A stretch of DNA of 64,000 bases from Noviherbaspirillum sp. L7-7A (GTDB taxonomy: Bacteria; Pseudomonadota; Gammaproteobacteria; Burkholderiales; Burkholderiaceae_D), in the NCBI RefSeq assembly GCF_019052805.1, contig NZ_JAHQRJ010000002.1, positions 248,001 through 312,000 on the forward strand, given 5' to 3'. The position numbers were made by a program, and so were the translations under genes. Below are positions 25,001-33,786 of this stretch, piece after piece. How positions within the stretch are numbered: position 1 is the first letter of the stretch; each line of letters starts with the position of its first letter. The notes under the pieces were generated by a model, which was not told the origin of the DNA, searched no databases, and worked only from the letters and a program-made list of their open reading frames with translations.

Positions 25001-26200
25001 ATGAACCTCAAATCTGATTCGCTTCCCATCCTTGTTGCCGGTGGTGGTATCGGTGGCTTGGCAGCTGCGCTCGCCCTGGTTCGCCAGGGTTTTTCAGTCA
25101 AGGTGCTTGAACAGGCGCCCCAGCTCGGCGAGATTGGGGCCGGCATCCAGCTCGGGCCGAACGCCTTTGCAGCGTTTGATGCCTTGGGCATTGGCGAAAA
25201 AGCGCGTAGCCGTGCCGTCTACACCGATGAGATGGTGATGCATGATGCGCTCGACGAGACGCTGGTCGGCCGCATCCCGACTGGCGAAGCCTTTCGCCAG
25301 CGCTTTGGCAATCCTTACGCCGTGATTCATCGCGCGGACGTGCATAGGTCGCTGCTCGAAGGCGCACAGGAGACCGGTCTGGTGGAAGTCCTGACTTCGA
25401 CCACTGTGCAAGGCGTCGACCAGGACGATGACGGTGTCACGGTGCATGACACTAAGGGCGGCAAGCACCGCGGCATCGCGCTCATTGGTGCCGATGGCGT
25501 CAAGTCTGCGGTGCGCCACCAGTACGTCGGCGATGATGCGCGCGTGTCCGGACACGTCGTCTATCGCGCTGTAGTCGACAAAAATGACTTTCCAGCCGAT
25601 CTACGATGGAACGCAGCCAGTATCTGGGTCGGTCCAGACTGCCACCTGGTGCACTACCCACTGCGCGGTGGGGAACAGTACAACGTAGTCGTCACGTTTC
25701 ACAGCCGCGAGAAGGAAGAGTGGAGTGTGCGCGAAGGTAGTCGCGAAGAAGTGCAGAGCTATTTTGCAGGGATTTGTCCACGCGCTCGCCAGTTAATTGA
25801 TCTGCCCAAGGATTGGAAGCGGTGGGCCACCGCCGACCGTGAGCCGATCGAGCAATGGACATTCGGCCGTGCCACGCTGCTGGGTGACGCCGCACATCCA
25901 ACGTTGCAGTACCTGGCACAAGGCGCCTGCATGGCGCTCGAGGATGCGGTGACACTGGGCGAGGCGCTACGTGTCCGCAACAATGACTTTGCCAAAGCCT
26001 TTGACTTGTATCAGCGCTCGCGTGTATCCCGCACCGCCCGCATCGTGCTGTCGGCGCGCGAGATGGGCCGCATCTTCCACGCCAAGGGCGTGGAGCGTCT
26101 GGTGCGCAACGACCTGTGGAAAGGCCGTACGCCTGAGCGGTTTTACGACGCGATGGATTGGCTGTACGGTTGGAAAGTGGAAACCTGCCTCGTTACCTGA
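25001..26200 (+). CDS. 3-hydroxybenzoate 6-monooxygenase (FAD-dependent)
   Basis: The protein has 399 residues. A class A flavin monooxygenase has GxGxxG (LVAGGGIGGLAAALALVRQG), the DG motif (ALIGADGVKSAVRHQYV), and the GD motif (ATLLGDAAHPTLQYLAQGAC). The whole sequence resembles 3-hydroxybenzoate 6-hydroxylases, which para-hydroxylate 3-hydroxybenzoate with NADH to gentisate. The next gene is gentisate dioxygenase, which fixes the product strongly. A salicylate 5-hydroxylase would need ferredoxin components, which are absent. GGGG lies shortly before the ATG. Confidence 0.88.
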   Translation: MNLKSDSLPILVAGGGIGGLAAALALVRQGFSVKVLEQAPQLGEIGAGIQLGPNAFAAFDALGIGEKARSRAVYTDEMVMHDALDETLVGRIPTGEAFRQRFGNPYAVIHRADVHRSLLEGAQETGLVEVLTSTTVQGVDQDDDGVTVHDTKGGKHRGIALIGADGVKSAVRHQYVGDDARVSGHVVYRAVVDKNDFPADLRWNAASIWVGPDCHLVHYPLRGGEQYNVVVTFHSREKEEWSVREGSREEVQSYFAGICPRARQLIDLPKDWKRWATADREPIEQWTFGRATLLGDAAHPTLQYLAQGACMALEDAVTLGEALRVRNNDFAKAFDLYQRSRVSRTARIVLSAREMGRIFHAKGVERLVRNDLWKGRTPERFYDAMDWLYGWKVETCLVT

Positions 26201-26242
26201 GTTTGAATCTTAGACCTGCATTCGTATTCTGGAGATAACATC

Positions 26243-27268
26243 ATGCACGAACTCGGTCGCCTTGCAGACCTGCCCGCAGACTACCGCGAAGCCCTTACTC
26301 AACAGAATCTGGTTCCGTTGTGGCCCAGCCTGCGCGCAATGCTGCCGCCTGGCAGGCCATCTGCCAAAACCCAAGCCACCTTCTGGTCATACAAAGCGAT
26401 AAGGCCTCTGTTATTGAAGGCGGGCGACCTGACGCCGATCGAAAAAGCTGAACGACGGGTGCTCGTACTGGCCAATCCTGGTCATGGCTTGGAAAAGATG
26501 CAGGCCAGTCCCGCAATGTACCTCGGCATGCAACTACTGCTGCCAGGGGAGTGGGCACCCGCACATCGTCACACCCCCAATGCAGTACGCATGATTGTCG
26601 AGGGCGAAGGCGCTTACACGACAGTAGACGGGGAAAAATGTCCGATGAGTCGGGGCGACCTGATTCTCACGCCGACCGGTCTATGGCATGAACATGGTCA
26701 CGACGGCGACCAGCCTGTGATATGGCTCGACGTGCTGGATCTGCCGCTCGTGTATTACATGGAGGCGTCGTACCACGTCGACGGTGAGCGCCAAGCTGTC
26801 AAGACTAGCCGCGGTGACAGGATCTGCGCTCACGGCGGCTTGCTTCCGGCACCGTTTTTCCAGCGCCGCAATAAGTCTTATCCAATGCTTCGCTATCCAT
26901 GGGGGGAGGCACGCGCCGCGCTGGAGGCGCTCGCTGTCGACCAACCAGAACTCGAGGCGGTGCAGGTCACTTACGTCAACCCAGAGACCGGTGACGACGC
27001 GCAGCACATCCTTGGCTACTACGCACTGATGTTGCGTCCCGGTCAGACCCTCAAGTTGCCGGTGCGCTCGCCGGCAATAATGTTTCACTTAATCGAAGGC
27101 GGTGCAGAAGTTCGCATCGAAGACCAATCCAATGTAATAACTGAGGCCGACACTTGCTGCGCGCCCGGTTACAGCGCTGTGACCTTGCGCAATACATCCA
27201 TCGACGCACCTGCCTTCTTCTTTATTGCCGACGAGACGCCGCTGCATCGCAAGCTAGGCGTATTTTAA
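26243..27268 (+). CDS. gentisate 1,2-dioxygenase
   Basis: The protein has 341 residues, a double-cupin enzyme that opens the ring of gentisate with O2 to give maleylpyruvate. The N-terminal cupin shows the iron ligands in PAHRHTPNAVRMIVEGEGAY (His-x-His) and the following GDLILTPTGLWHEHGHDGDQ. A second cupin occupies the C-terminal half (FHLIEGGAEVRI). Length and motifs fit the gentisate dioxygenase family (about 340-370). GGAG lies 8 bases before the ATG, and the gap to the hydroxylase is 42 bases. Confidence 0.93.
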   Translation: MHELGRLADLPADYREALTQQNLVPLWPSLRAMLPPGRPSAKTQATFWSYKAIRPLLLKAGDLTPIEKAERRVLVLANPGHGLEKMQASPAMYLGMQLLLPGEWAPAHRHTPNAVRMIVEGEGAYTTVDGEKCPMSRGDLILTPTGLWHEHGHDGDQPVIWLDVLDLPLVYYMEASYHVDGERQAVKTSRGDRICAHGGLLPAPFFQRRNKSYPMLRYPWGEARAALEALAVDQPELEAVQVTYVNPETGDDAQHILGYYALMLRPGQTLKLPVRSPAIMFHLIEGGAEVRIEDQSNVITEADTCCAPGYSAVTLRNTSIDAPAFFFIADETPLHRKLGVF

Positions 27269-27300
27269 GGCCGCGACTAAACCCACTTTGAGGAAAAATA

Positions 27301-28008
27301 ATGAGCCAAGTCACGTATCTCTGGAATCCGCCCGCCGTCCTATCGCTGCCCGTGCGGGGCAACAGCGAGCGCCTGCCAATTAACCGCCTGTTTTTTGTCG
27401 GCCGTAATTATCACGCTCATGCGGTGGAAATGGGCAAGCCGGTGGATAAGGCTGCGGAACGTCCTTTCTATTTCACCAAGGCGCCGCAGACGTTGGTGCA
27501 ATCAGGCGCTACTGTCGAATACCCGCCAGAAACCGGGAATTACCACTACGAGATGGAACTGGTCGTGGTCATCGGCGCGCCGGGCTTTCGTGTCGCCGAG
27601 GCCGATGCCCATAAGCTGATCTATGGCTATGCCTGTGGGCTGGACATGACCCGCCGTGACCTGCAACTGGCCGCGCGTGACAAGGGCCGTCCATGGGACT
27701 TGGGCAAGGATGTCGAGCAATCCTCAGTGGTTTCCGAGGTGGTACCAATGCCAGCCGTTGTACTAGACCAAGGGGAACTTGCATTGACGGTCAACGGCGA
27801 GCCACGCCAAAAGTCCGACCTGAAGATGCTAATCTGGGACATTCGGGAGTTGATTTCCGACCTGTCAAAGTTTTATCACCTGCAGCCCGGCGACCTCATC
27901 TTCACTGGCACGCCCGAAGGTGTGGGCGCGGTGGTGGCAGGCGACCGCATTGACGGCAAGATCGCTGGCGTCGGCGAGATCGTGCTACATATCGCTGCAC
28001 CTCAATGA
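27301..28008 (+). CDS. fumarylpyruvate hydrolase (FAH family)
   Basis: The protein has 235 residues of the fumarylacetoacetate hydrolase family. Motifs: [16 protein letters not shown], the metal-binding [12 protein letters not shown], and [10 protein letters not shown], then [13 protein letters not shown] near the end. In the gentisate pathway this enzyme splits fumarylpyruvate into fumarate and pyruvate; its position between the dioxygenase and the isomerase supports that role over a general FAH. AGGA precedes the ATG. Its stop lies 14 bases before the isomerase start. Confidence 0.92.
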   Translation: MSQVTYLWNPPAVLSLPVRGNSERLPINRLFFVGRNYHAHAVEMGKPVDKAAERPFYFTKAPQTLVQSGATVEYPPETGNYHYEMELVVVIGAPGFRVAEADAHKLIYGYACGLDMTRRDLQLAARDKGRPWDLGKDVEQSSVVSEVVPMPAVVLDQGELALTVNGEPRQKSDLKMLIWDIRELISDLSKFYHLQPGDLIFTGTPEGVGAVVAGDRIDGKIAGVGEIVLHIAAPQ

Positions 28009-28022
28009 ACAGTGGAGTTCAT

Positions 28023-28661
28023 ATGAAACTCTACAGTTTTTTTCGCAGCGGCAGTTCCCACCGGCTGCGCATCGCGTTGCGGCTGAAGGGCTTGGAGACT
28101 GAATACCTGCCAGTGAACCTTCGCACCGAGCAGCACTTCGAGGCACAATTTAAGGAAATCAATCCTCAATCCATGGTGCCAGTGCTGGCGCATGACAGCA
28201 AAGTGCTGACTCAGTCGCCCGCAATCATCGAATGGCTGGAAGAGCGCTATCCTACGCCGGCTTTGCTACCTGCAAATGCGGACGATCGCGCCCATGTACG
28301 CGCCATGGCAGCAATCATTGGCTGTGACATCCATCCAATCAATAATCGCCGCATCCTCGAATACCTGCGCCATCAACTTGGATGCGATGATGCGGCGGTC
28401 AATGCATGGTGTGCGACTTGGATCACTGCTGGCTTCGATGCGTTGGAGGCGCTGCTGGGGGCTGATAAGAAGCGCGGAGATTTCTGCTTCGGCCACGCGC
28501 CGACGATTGCTGACGTCTACTTGGTGCCGCAGGTCGAGAGCGCACGGCGCTTCCAGATTGACCTAGCGCCGTGGCCGCACATCTGTAATGTAGATTCTGC
28601 CTGTGCCGTACTTGATGCTTTCCGGCTAGCAGCGCTGGTCATGCAGCCGGATGCGGTTTGA
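28023..28661 (+). CDS. maleylpyruvate isomerase (glutathione-dependent, zeta GST)
   Basis: The protein has 212 residues of the zeta-class glutathione transferase family, beginning MKLYSFFRSGSSHRLRIALR (the SSSHR-type active-site loop, here GSSHR). NPQSMVPVLAHDSKVLTQSPAI (the glutathione-binding cis-Pro and QS) follows, then a C-terminal helical domain with FCFGHAPTIADVYLVPQ. It converts maleylpyruvate to fumarylpyruvate. An in-frame ATG at 28005 overlaps the previous stop, but GTGGAG five bases before ATG 28023 and the family start favour 28023. Last gene of the cluster. Confidence 0.92.
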   Translation: MKLYSFFRSGSSHRLRIALRLKGLETEYLPVNLRTEQHFEAQFKEINPQSMVPVLAHDSKVLTQSPAIIEWLEERYPTPALLPANADDRAHVRAMAAIIGCDIHPINNRRILEYLRHQLGCDDAAVNAWCATWITAGFDALEALLGADKKRGDFCFGHAPTIADVYLVPQVESARRFQIDLAPWPHICNVDSACAVLDAFRLAALVMQPDAV

Positions 28662-29128
28662 GGCAAGGGCAAACCTAGCGGCCATCGAAATCCTCAGTGC
28701 CAAAACTGACCAGCTGCTTTCGCCGGGATTGCGGATTTTCCAGAGGTAAGTATGGATGGCTGGTTTTGGCCGATTTTCCCCGTTTAGAGGATAGCGACGA
28801 AGGTCCGCTCCCAGTTTGGATGCCGTTGAAAACGGATAATCATAGCGGCTCGCCGAGCGGCAAGTTTAGGTCTGAGCAGTTCCTATAATGGTAGGGTTCT
28901 GGCCGACTGCAGCCTCATGAGCGCTGAACTGTGAACGATATCAGTGCTGCGCGTCTTTACGTTATCGTTCAGAAACAAGATTGCCAGGAATGTTTTTGAA
29001 CGTTGCTGCTCATAACTTGTCAATTTGATAGGCCGATGGTAGGTTGATCGGCAGATCATGAAAAGACAGGTGAATCCGAAGCACACTGTTTCGGTGACAC
29101 GACTTCAACTTTTTGAATAGAGGCGGAT
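28662..29128. other. intergenic region after the gentisate cluster
   Basis: About 470 bases without a gene. It contains degenerate repeat-like text at about 28700-28870 (AAAACTGACCAGCTGCTTTCGCC and GGTTTTGGCCG elements) of the same flavour as repeat types A and B. No clear terminator was found. Confidence 0.4.
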
Positions 29129-29545
29129 ATGGGCATACTCAGCAATATATTCCACAAGATCTTTCCTTCGTCGCATCCGGCAGTCGCTCAGGCCAATGCG
29201 CCCGTGGCACCGTCTTCCAGTACAACGAGCACTAACGCTGCGCCAACTACTCCCGCACCGGCTGCCACGCCGACGCAAAGCATGCCCGAAGTCGATGTCG
29301 AGCAAATTTTGAATGGAATGGCGCAGTCAGCAGGACAAACGCTCAACTGGCGCACCTCCATCGTGGACCTGCTAAAGTTGCTTGGCCTTGACAGCAGTTT
29401 GCAAGCACGCAAGGAGCTTGCCGGCGAGCTGGGTTATAGCGGCGACACTAACGATTCGGCTTCTATGAATATCTGGCTTCACCGCCAAGTGATGAACAAG
29501 TTGGCTGCAAACGGCGGAAAAGTGCCAGCAGATCTTAAAGACTGA
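29129..29545 (+). CDS. DUF3597 family protein
   Basis: The protein has 138 residues: an N-terminal MGILSNIFHKIFPSSHP, an Ala/Pro/Thr-rich linker (about 20-50), and a conserved C-terminal domain with VDVEQILNGMAQSAGQTLNW, RTSIVDLLKLLGLDSSLQAR, and KELAGELGYSGDTNDSASMN. This matches DUF3597, which is widespread in proteobacteria; its structure resembles a LysM-adjacent helical fold and its function is unknown. GAGGCG lies just upstream. It stands alone. Confidence 0.85.
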   Translation: MGILSNIFHKIFPSSHPAVAQANAPVAPSSSTTSTNAAPTTPAPAATPTQSMPEVDVEQILNGMAQSAGQTLNWRTSIVDLLKLLGLDSSLQARKELAGELGYSGDTNDSASMNIWLHRQVMNKLAANGGKVPADLKD

Positions 29546-30010
29546 TATCCGCCTTAAAATGCGTCGTAGCGACTGCTAAAGAGCGAGATTTTATTTCTGT
29601 TGTGCCGCCCTGTCGTGAAATGGCGATAGACGCGGACGCAGACGCATGCGCGGGCTGAGGCGCATCGTCGTCTGTAAGTCAGTAGGACGATTTCCGGCGT
29701 GTAATGCAATGCCAAGGTGCGTCTGGAGTCCTCATGACAGCGACGAGCATCGGCGGCCGATCTCAAGTTTATGAGATCGGTCGGCGTCGAGCAACAGCGA
29801 GGTGCCATTTCCTCTACGCTTCGTCGAGTCTTCGAATTTCTCTATTCGACTCTAACCAGCCGGTCAAGCTGATATCTGGAAAGTCCGCTGTGCGGTCTAA
29901 TTTCTAATTTTCGGAAGCAGACAGTCGCGGTAGCACGGCAAACGAGAAAAATCGACCCAAAACTGACCTATCGAGGGCCGTCTTCAAATCTTCCGGTGGC
30001 AGAATAATAG
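29546..30010. other. intergenic region with repeat type B
   Basis: About 460 bases without a convincing gene. The second copy of repeat type B is at 29901-29975. Confidence 0.4.
29901..29975. repeat. dispersed degenerate intergenic repeat, type B, copy 2
   Basis: Counterpart of 19188-19253, sharing GCAGACAGTCGCGGT-like and AAATCGACCC blocks in the same order. Confidence 0.55.
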
Positions 30011-30352
30011 CTATCGGATACCGAGTGAATGAGTGAGCCGAGCAAGAGCCCCGGCGAGCAGAGCGACGCCAAGAAACGCGAATATCAGTAGGAAGAACGT
30101 GCCGTCCGCACCGGGATGGTCGATGCGGAACTGCCTTAATCGATTAAGGAAATTGTCTGATACTTCATCATCTGGCTTTCGCAATCCATATTTGCCAGGC
30201 CAAATTACCTCAATCAGCAGCGGAGAAATTAATGCTGCTATGACCAATCCGCCCGCGGCCGCCTTATAGTCGCCTTGTATCACAAAGAAAAGAGAAATCC
30301 CGCCAAATACTAGGAACGGCAAAATCACCAATAATCTAACCCAGAGACTCAT
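30011..30352 (-). CDS. small integral membrane protein
   Basis: The protein has 113 residues with three hydrophobic segments: about 5-28 (LLVILPFLVFGGISLFFVIQ), 32-48 (AAAGGLVIAALISPLL) and 82-105 (FFLLIFAFLGVALLAGALAR). A charged loop lies between the second and third. I recognise no family. Repeat type A lies just upstream of it on this strand. Confidence 0.6.
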   Translation of the reverse strand: MSLWVRLLVILPFLVFGGISLFFVIQGDYKAAAGGLVIAALISPLLIEVIWPGKYGLRKPDDEVSDNFLNRLRQFRIDHPGADGTFFLLIFAFLGVALLAGALARLTHSLGIR

Positions 30353-30462
30353 TTTTTGCCGATAAAAAAGAATTCAGTATAGGCATCTTTATCTATGATA
30401 GATATCGGACCTCGACAAAGATCGAAATCTATTTAAGGTGCCTAGACGACAATGTCGAATTG

Positions 30463-30522
30463 TCCGCTTCTGGCCGTCATGCGCCCTTTGTTGCACAGGG
30501 GCAACGTCCGCTATCAGTCTGG
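30463..30522. repeat. dispersed degenerate intergenic repeat, type A, copy 2
   Basis: Counterpart of 18231-18292, in the gap between the P450 stop and the small membrane protein. Confidence 0.55.
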
Positions 30523-30551
30523 AACAGATATACGAACTTCATGGTTAAAAG

Positions 30552-32003
30552 CTAGCGTAGGCTTTGGGTTCGATGGCGCAGAGTCAAGCATAACTCGTTG
30601 GGTGCCATGGTAAATCGCATTCGCTCTTGGACAGGACCGCCGTCCAGCGTGTCAAGATTTTTAATATCGAAGTTCTTGGCGATGAGAGAGATCACTATCT
30701 TCATTTCCTCCAATGCCAGAAATCGTCCGGGACACAGCCGAGGCCCTGCCCCAAATGGGAAACACACTTTACGATTGTTTTCATCAGATGCCGGCAATAA
30801 CCAGCGACCCGGATAAAAATTTAAAGCATTTGAAAAATGTCGCTTATCTGTGGCACCAACCCGGGACAACAGTAACACCATCGTGCCTTTAGGTACGGAA
30901 ACGTTGGCAACTTCGGTGTCCAGAGTAGCCTCTGCCGCAATGACTGGGGCAACGGGCCGTAGACGCATGGACTCGTTGATGCACGCTTCAATAAAATCCA
31001 TTTCCCTAAGCTGCTCATGGCTCGAAGCTATGGCATTGGTCCCCATCACATCGTCGGCCTCTTGCCGAATGCGCAAAAAGACATCTGGATGCTGATGAAG
31101 CAGGTAAATCGTCCATGCCAACGTGTGAGCAGTTGTATCCTCACCGGCAAGGAGCATAGTCATGACATTACCGGTCAGATCCGACTGGGAAAGCTTCGCA
31201 TTATCCTCGTCCCGCGCAGCTATCATTGCTTCGAGCAGATTTTCGGGTTGCTCATAAAGGGTTGGGTTCTTAGCCATCCGCTCATGCGCTTCGTGGACAA
31301 AGGTGGCAATTGTTTCGCCTACTTTCTGGACACTACGGTCAAGGGCACGGTCCTCCGGTAACTTGAACCAATGCCAATACGGAAACGGAGCAAACAAACG
31401 CTTCTGTAGCATACGAAAAATATCGCTCAGATGCTCTTGAACAATCTCACCGTTCGATGCAATCGTATTCATGTCAGTGCCAAAAGCCAATCCTGCAGTG
31501 ACGTCTACCGTGTAGCGCATCAAATCCGGCTCCAGTTCAAACGGGATCCCCGTATCTGCCTGCCTTGCTAGTCGCTTTCGGAACCTTTCAGCAACGTTTT
31601 GCAAAGAGGGAAAATAGGATTTGACATGGATAGGGTTGAATGCTTGCATGACCAATGCACGTTGACGACGCCAATCCTCCCCGTGGGCGGCAAACACGCC
31701 TGCCATCTGCAATTCCTTGGCGACCATTTCAATCCGGGTTGATCTGCGAAACCGGCTGGGCCTGTCTTTAAGCACGGTAGCAATATCGTCCGGATTGGAA
31801 CAAACGAGAACTTGCCGCGATCCCAATTTAATCCTATAACGATCACCAAAAACATGGCTCCATTCCTCGAGTTGCTGATGCATCTTTTCAGGAACGATTT
31901 GGCGGGCATTGCCAAAAACGGGAATGCCGCGAGGGCTTGGTAAGGACTGTAGCGAGGTCAGCGGTCGATAAGTATGGCTGACAATAAATCCGGTTGATTC
32001 CAT
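30552..32003 (-). CDS. cytochrome P450
   Basis: The protein has 483 residues with all P450 hallmarks: I-helix oxygen-binding LLAGEDTTAHTLAW, K-helix ESMRLRP (ExxR), and heme loop FPFGAGPRLCPGRFLALEEM with the Cys ligand. No N-terminal membrane anchor is present, so it is soluble and needs separate redox partners; none is encoded nearby. It resembles the fatty-acid and terpenoid-type bacterial P450s (CYP102/CYP4-like segments), but the substrate cannot be inferred. A TTG start at 32018 is possible; ATG 32003, preceded by a G-rich stretch, is preferred. It is divergent from the flavoprotein at 32352. Confidence 0.93.
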   Translation of the reverse strand: MESTGFIVSHTYRPLTSLQSLPSPRGIPVFGNARQIVPEKMHQQLEEWSHVFGDRYRIKLGSRQVLVCSNPDDIATVLKDRPSRFRRSTRIEMVAKELQMAGVFAAHGEDWRRQRALVMQAFNPIHVKSYFPSLQNVAERFRKRLARQADTGIPFELEPDLMRYTVDVTAGLAFGTDMNTIASNGEIVQEHLSDIFRMLQKRLFAPFPYWHWFKLPEDRALDRSVQKVGETIATFVHEAHERMAKNPTLYEQPENLLEAMIAARDEDNAKLSQSDLTGNVMTMLLAGEDTTAHTLAWTIYLLHQHPDVFLRIRQEADDVMGTNAIASSHEQLREMDFIEACINESMRLRPVAPVIAAEATLDTEVANVSVPKGTMVLLLSRVGATDKRHFSNALNFYPGRWLLPASDENNRKVCFPFGAGPRLCPGRFLALEEMKIVISLIAKNFDIKNLDTLDGGPVQERMRFTMAPNELCLTLRHRTQSLR

Positions 32004-32065
32004 ACCAACCCCCAACAAACCAATAATCCGGCAGTCGATTTTCAGATTATCAATTGCGAAAGCAG

Positions 32066-32085
32066 TGAGCTATTGAGATAGCTCA
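32066..32085. promoter_or_regulatory. 20-bp palindrome in the P450 / flavoprotein gap
   Basis: TGAGCTAT (32066-32073) and ATAGCTCA (32078-32085) are perfect inverted arms around TGAG. It lies 63 bases upstream of the P450 start, a good size and place for a dimeric repressor operator. Confidence 0.55.
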
Positions 32086-32189
32086 GGGATTTTCCGTATA
32101 GCGACGATGTATAAAGATGCAAGGCATGTAGTTAGTCTGCTCACATTTTGATATGCATTTGATGTGCGTTTATTCGGTTGAGGAATATG

Positions 32190-32208
32190 AGGCACCAAAA
32201 TGGTGCCT
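32190..32208. promoter_or_regulatory. 19-bp palindrome in the P450 / flavoprotein gap
   Basis: AGGCACCA (32190-32197) and TGGTGCCT (32201-32208) flank three A residues. It could be an operator or an RNA hairpin in the flavoprotein leader. Confidence 0.5.
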
Positions 32209-32295
32209 ATACTTTAAGTTAAAAAGTCTGAGTTGAGTGCTTCAATTTGCAGTTGAACACGTTCATGGTCTCTTTTAAGGAAGCTGCAACCGGAG

Positions 32296-32320
32296 CATGG
32301 GAGCGTTCCAGCATCCCATG
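32296..32320. promoter_or_regulatory. inverted repeat near the flavoprotein start
   Basis: CATGGGA (32296-32302) and TCCCATG (32314-32320) are perfect arms with an 11-base spacer, 31 bases before ATG 32352. It may form an mRNA hairpin near the ribosome-binding site. Confidence 0.4.
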
Positions 32321-32351
32321 GCGTTAATTCACACCACTGGAGCCGAAGCAA

Positions 32352-33776
32352 ATGATTTCCAGCCCTAACGAAACAGACTATCTTGTTGTCGGTGCCGGCG
32401 CCACCGCTATGGCCTTTGTCGACACGCTGCTCACCGAGAACCTCGACGCCACGGTGATGATCGTTGACCGCAATCACCGCCCTGGTGGACACTGGAACGT
32501 CGCATACCCCTTCGTGCGCCTGCATCAGCCGGCCGAGTGGTATGGCGTGGCCTCGCGCGAACTCGGTAGCGGCACTAAAGATAAGGGTGGCCCCAATGTC
32601 GGAATGTACAGGCTTGCCTCCGGTGCGGAAGTCTTGGCGTATTTCGACCAGGTCATGCGCGACCGCTTTCTGCCCTCGGGTCGCGTACGCTGGTTGCCAA
32701 TGAGCGAGTACACCGCCAGCAGCGATGGTGGGCATCAAGTCATGTCGCTCACTACCGGAAAAGTATCTGAGGTTACCGTGCGACGCAAGCTTGTCGACGG
32801 CCGGCATGCACGCACCGAGGTACCAGCTACGCATCCACCGAAGTACGCAGTGGACAACGGCGTGCACTGCGTTTCTGTGAATCAACTGCCATTTATCAGT
32901 CGCCCGTATGCTGCTTACACGGTAGTCGGTTCGGGCAAGACTGGTATTGACGCTTGTCTCTGGCTACTGGAGCATAGTGTGCCACCCGAACGCATTCGCT
33001 GGGTAATGCCGCGCGATGCCTGGTACTTCGATAGGGCAAACTTCCAACCGGGACTCGAGAATTTCGAGCACAACATGGGGTACGTAGCAAATCAGTTCGA
33101 TGCAATCGCCGAGGCCGAATCCATAGGGCATTTGTTCGATTGCCTTGAGGCCCGAGGTGCGCTGCTGCGCTTCGATCTCGGTATCACCCCCAGTACCTTC
33201 CGCTGCGCCACCATGTCGCGAGGCGAACTTGCACAACTTCGCAGGATCCGCAATGTCGTGCGGCTCGGCCGTGTACAGACGCTAGAGCCGGGGCAAATGG
33301 TGTTAGACCGGGGGACAGTGCCCGCCGATTCAGACACGTTGTACGTGGACTGCAGCGCCGGTGCGATCCAGATGCCGCCGAAGCTGCCGGTTTTCGACGA
33401 TGACATAATAAATCTGTTCATGGTGCGTACCTGCCAACCCACGTTTAGCGGGGCCGTAATCGCTTACGTCGAGAGCCACTTCAGTGATCGGGCTCAACAG
33501 AATGCCATGTGCGCCGTGGTGCCAAGCCCGGAACTTCCGACCGACTGGCTACGCATGTGGCTTGTGACACTGGCCAACCTGGGGCGCTGGAACAGCGACT
33601 TGGCAATGCAATCTTGGTTAAAGCAATGCCGTCTGAACGGCGCAGCCGTGATGATGCGCGGCGTGGCACCTGACGATGAGGCTCGAATGGCTTTGATCAA
33701 GGCTAATGGCCTGAAGGGCAAAGGGGCGGTGCCCAAGCTGCAGGCGCTTCTCGCCGGGTGGAATGATGGCACCTAG
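32352..33776 (+). CDS. FAD/NAD(P)-binding monooxygenase-like protein
   Basis: The protein has 474 residues. An N-terminal FAD motif (YLVVGAGATAMAFVDTLL) is followed by VDRNHRPGGHWNVAYPFVRL, similar to flavin monooxygenases and Baeyer-Villiger-type enzymes. A second Rossmann motif is at YTVVGSGKTGIDACLWLLE (NADP). The GGHW-x-YPFVRLHQ segment is typical of a poorly studied FAD/NAD(P)-binding family. GGAG lies 8 bases before the ATG. It is followed 10 bases later by an epoxide-hydrolase-like gene and is divergent from the P450, so the three probably share a lipophilic substrate (inference). Confidence 0.75.
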   Translation: MISSPNETDYLVVGAGATAMAFVDTLLTENLDATVMIVDRNHRPGGHWNVAYPFVRLHQPAEWYGVASRELGSGTKDKGGPNVGMYRLASGAEVLAYFDQVMRDRFLPSGRVRWLPMSEYTASSDGGHQVMSLTTGKVSEVTVRRKLVDGRHARTEVPATHPPKYAVDNGVHCVSVNQLPFISRPYAAYTVVGSGKTGIDACLWLLEHSVPPERIRWVMPRDAWYFDRANFQPGLENFEHNMGYVANQFDAIAEAESIGHLFDCLEARGALLRFDLGITPSTFRCATMSRGELAQLRRIRNVVRLGRVQTLEPGQMVLDRGTVPADSDTLYVDCSAGAIQMPPKLPVFDDDIINLFMVRTCQPTFSGAVIAYVESHFSDRAQQNAMCAVVPSPELPTDWLRMWLVTLANLGRWNSDLAMQSWLKQCRLNGAAVMMRGVAPDDEARMALIKANGLKGKGAVPKLQALLAGWNDGT

Positions 33777-33786
33777 GAAGCAACTG

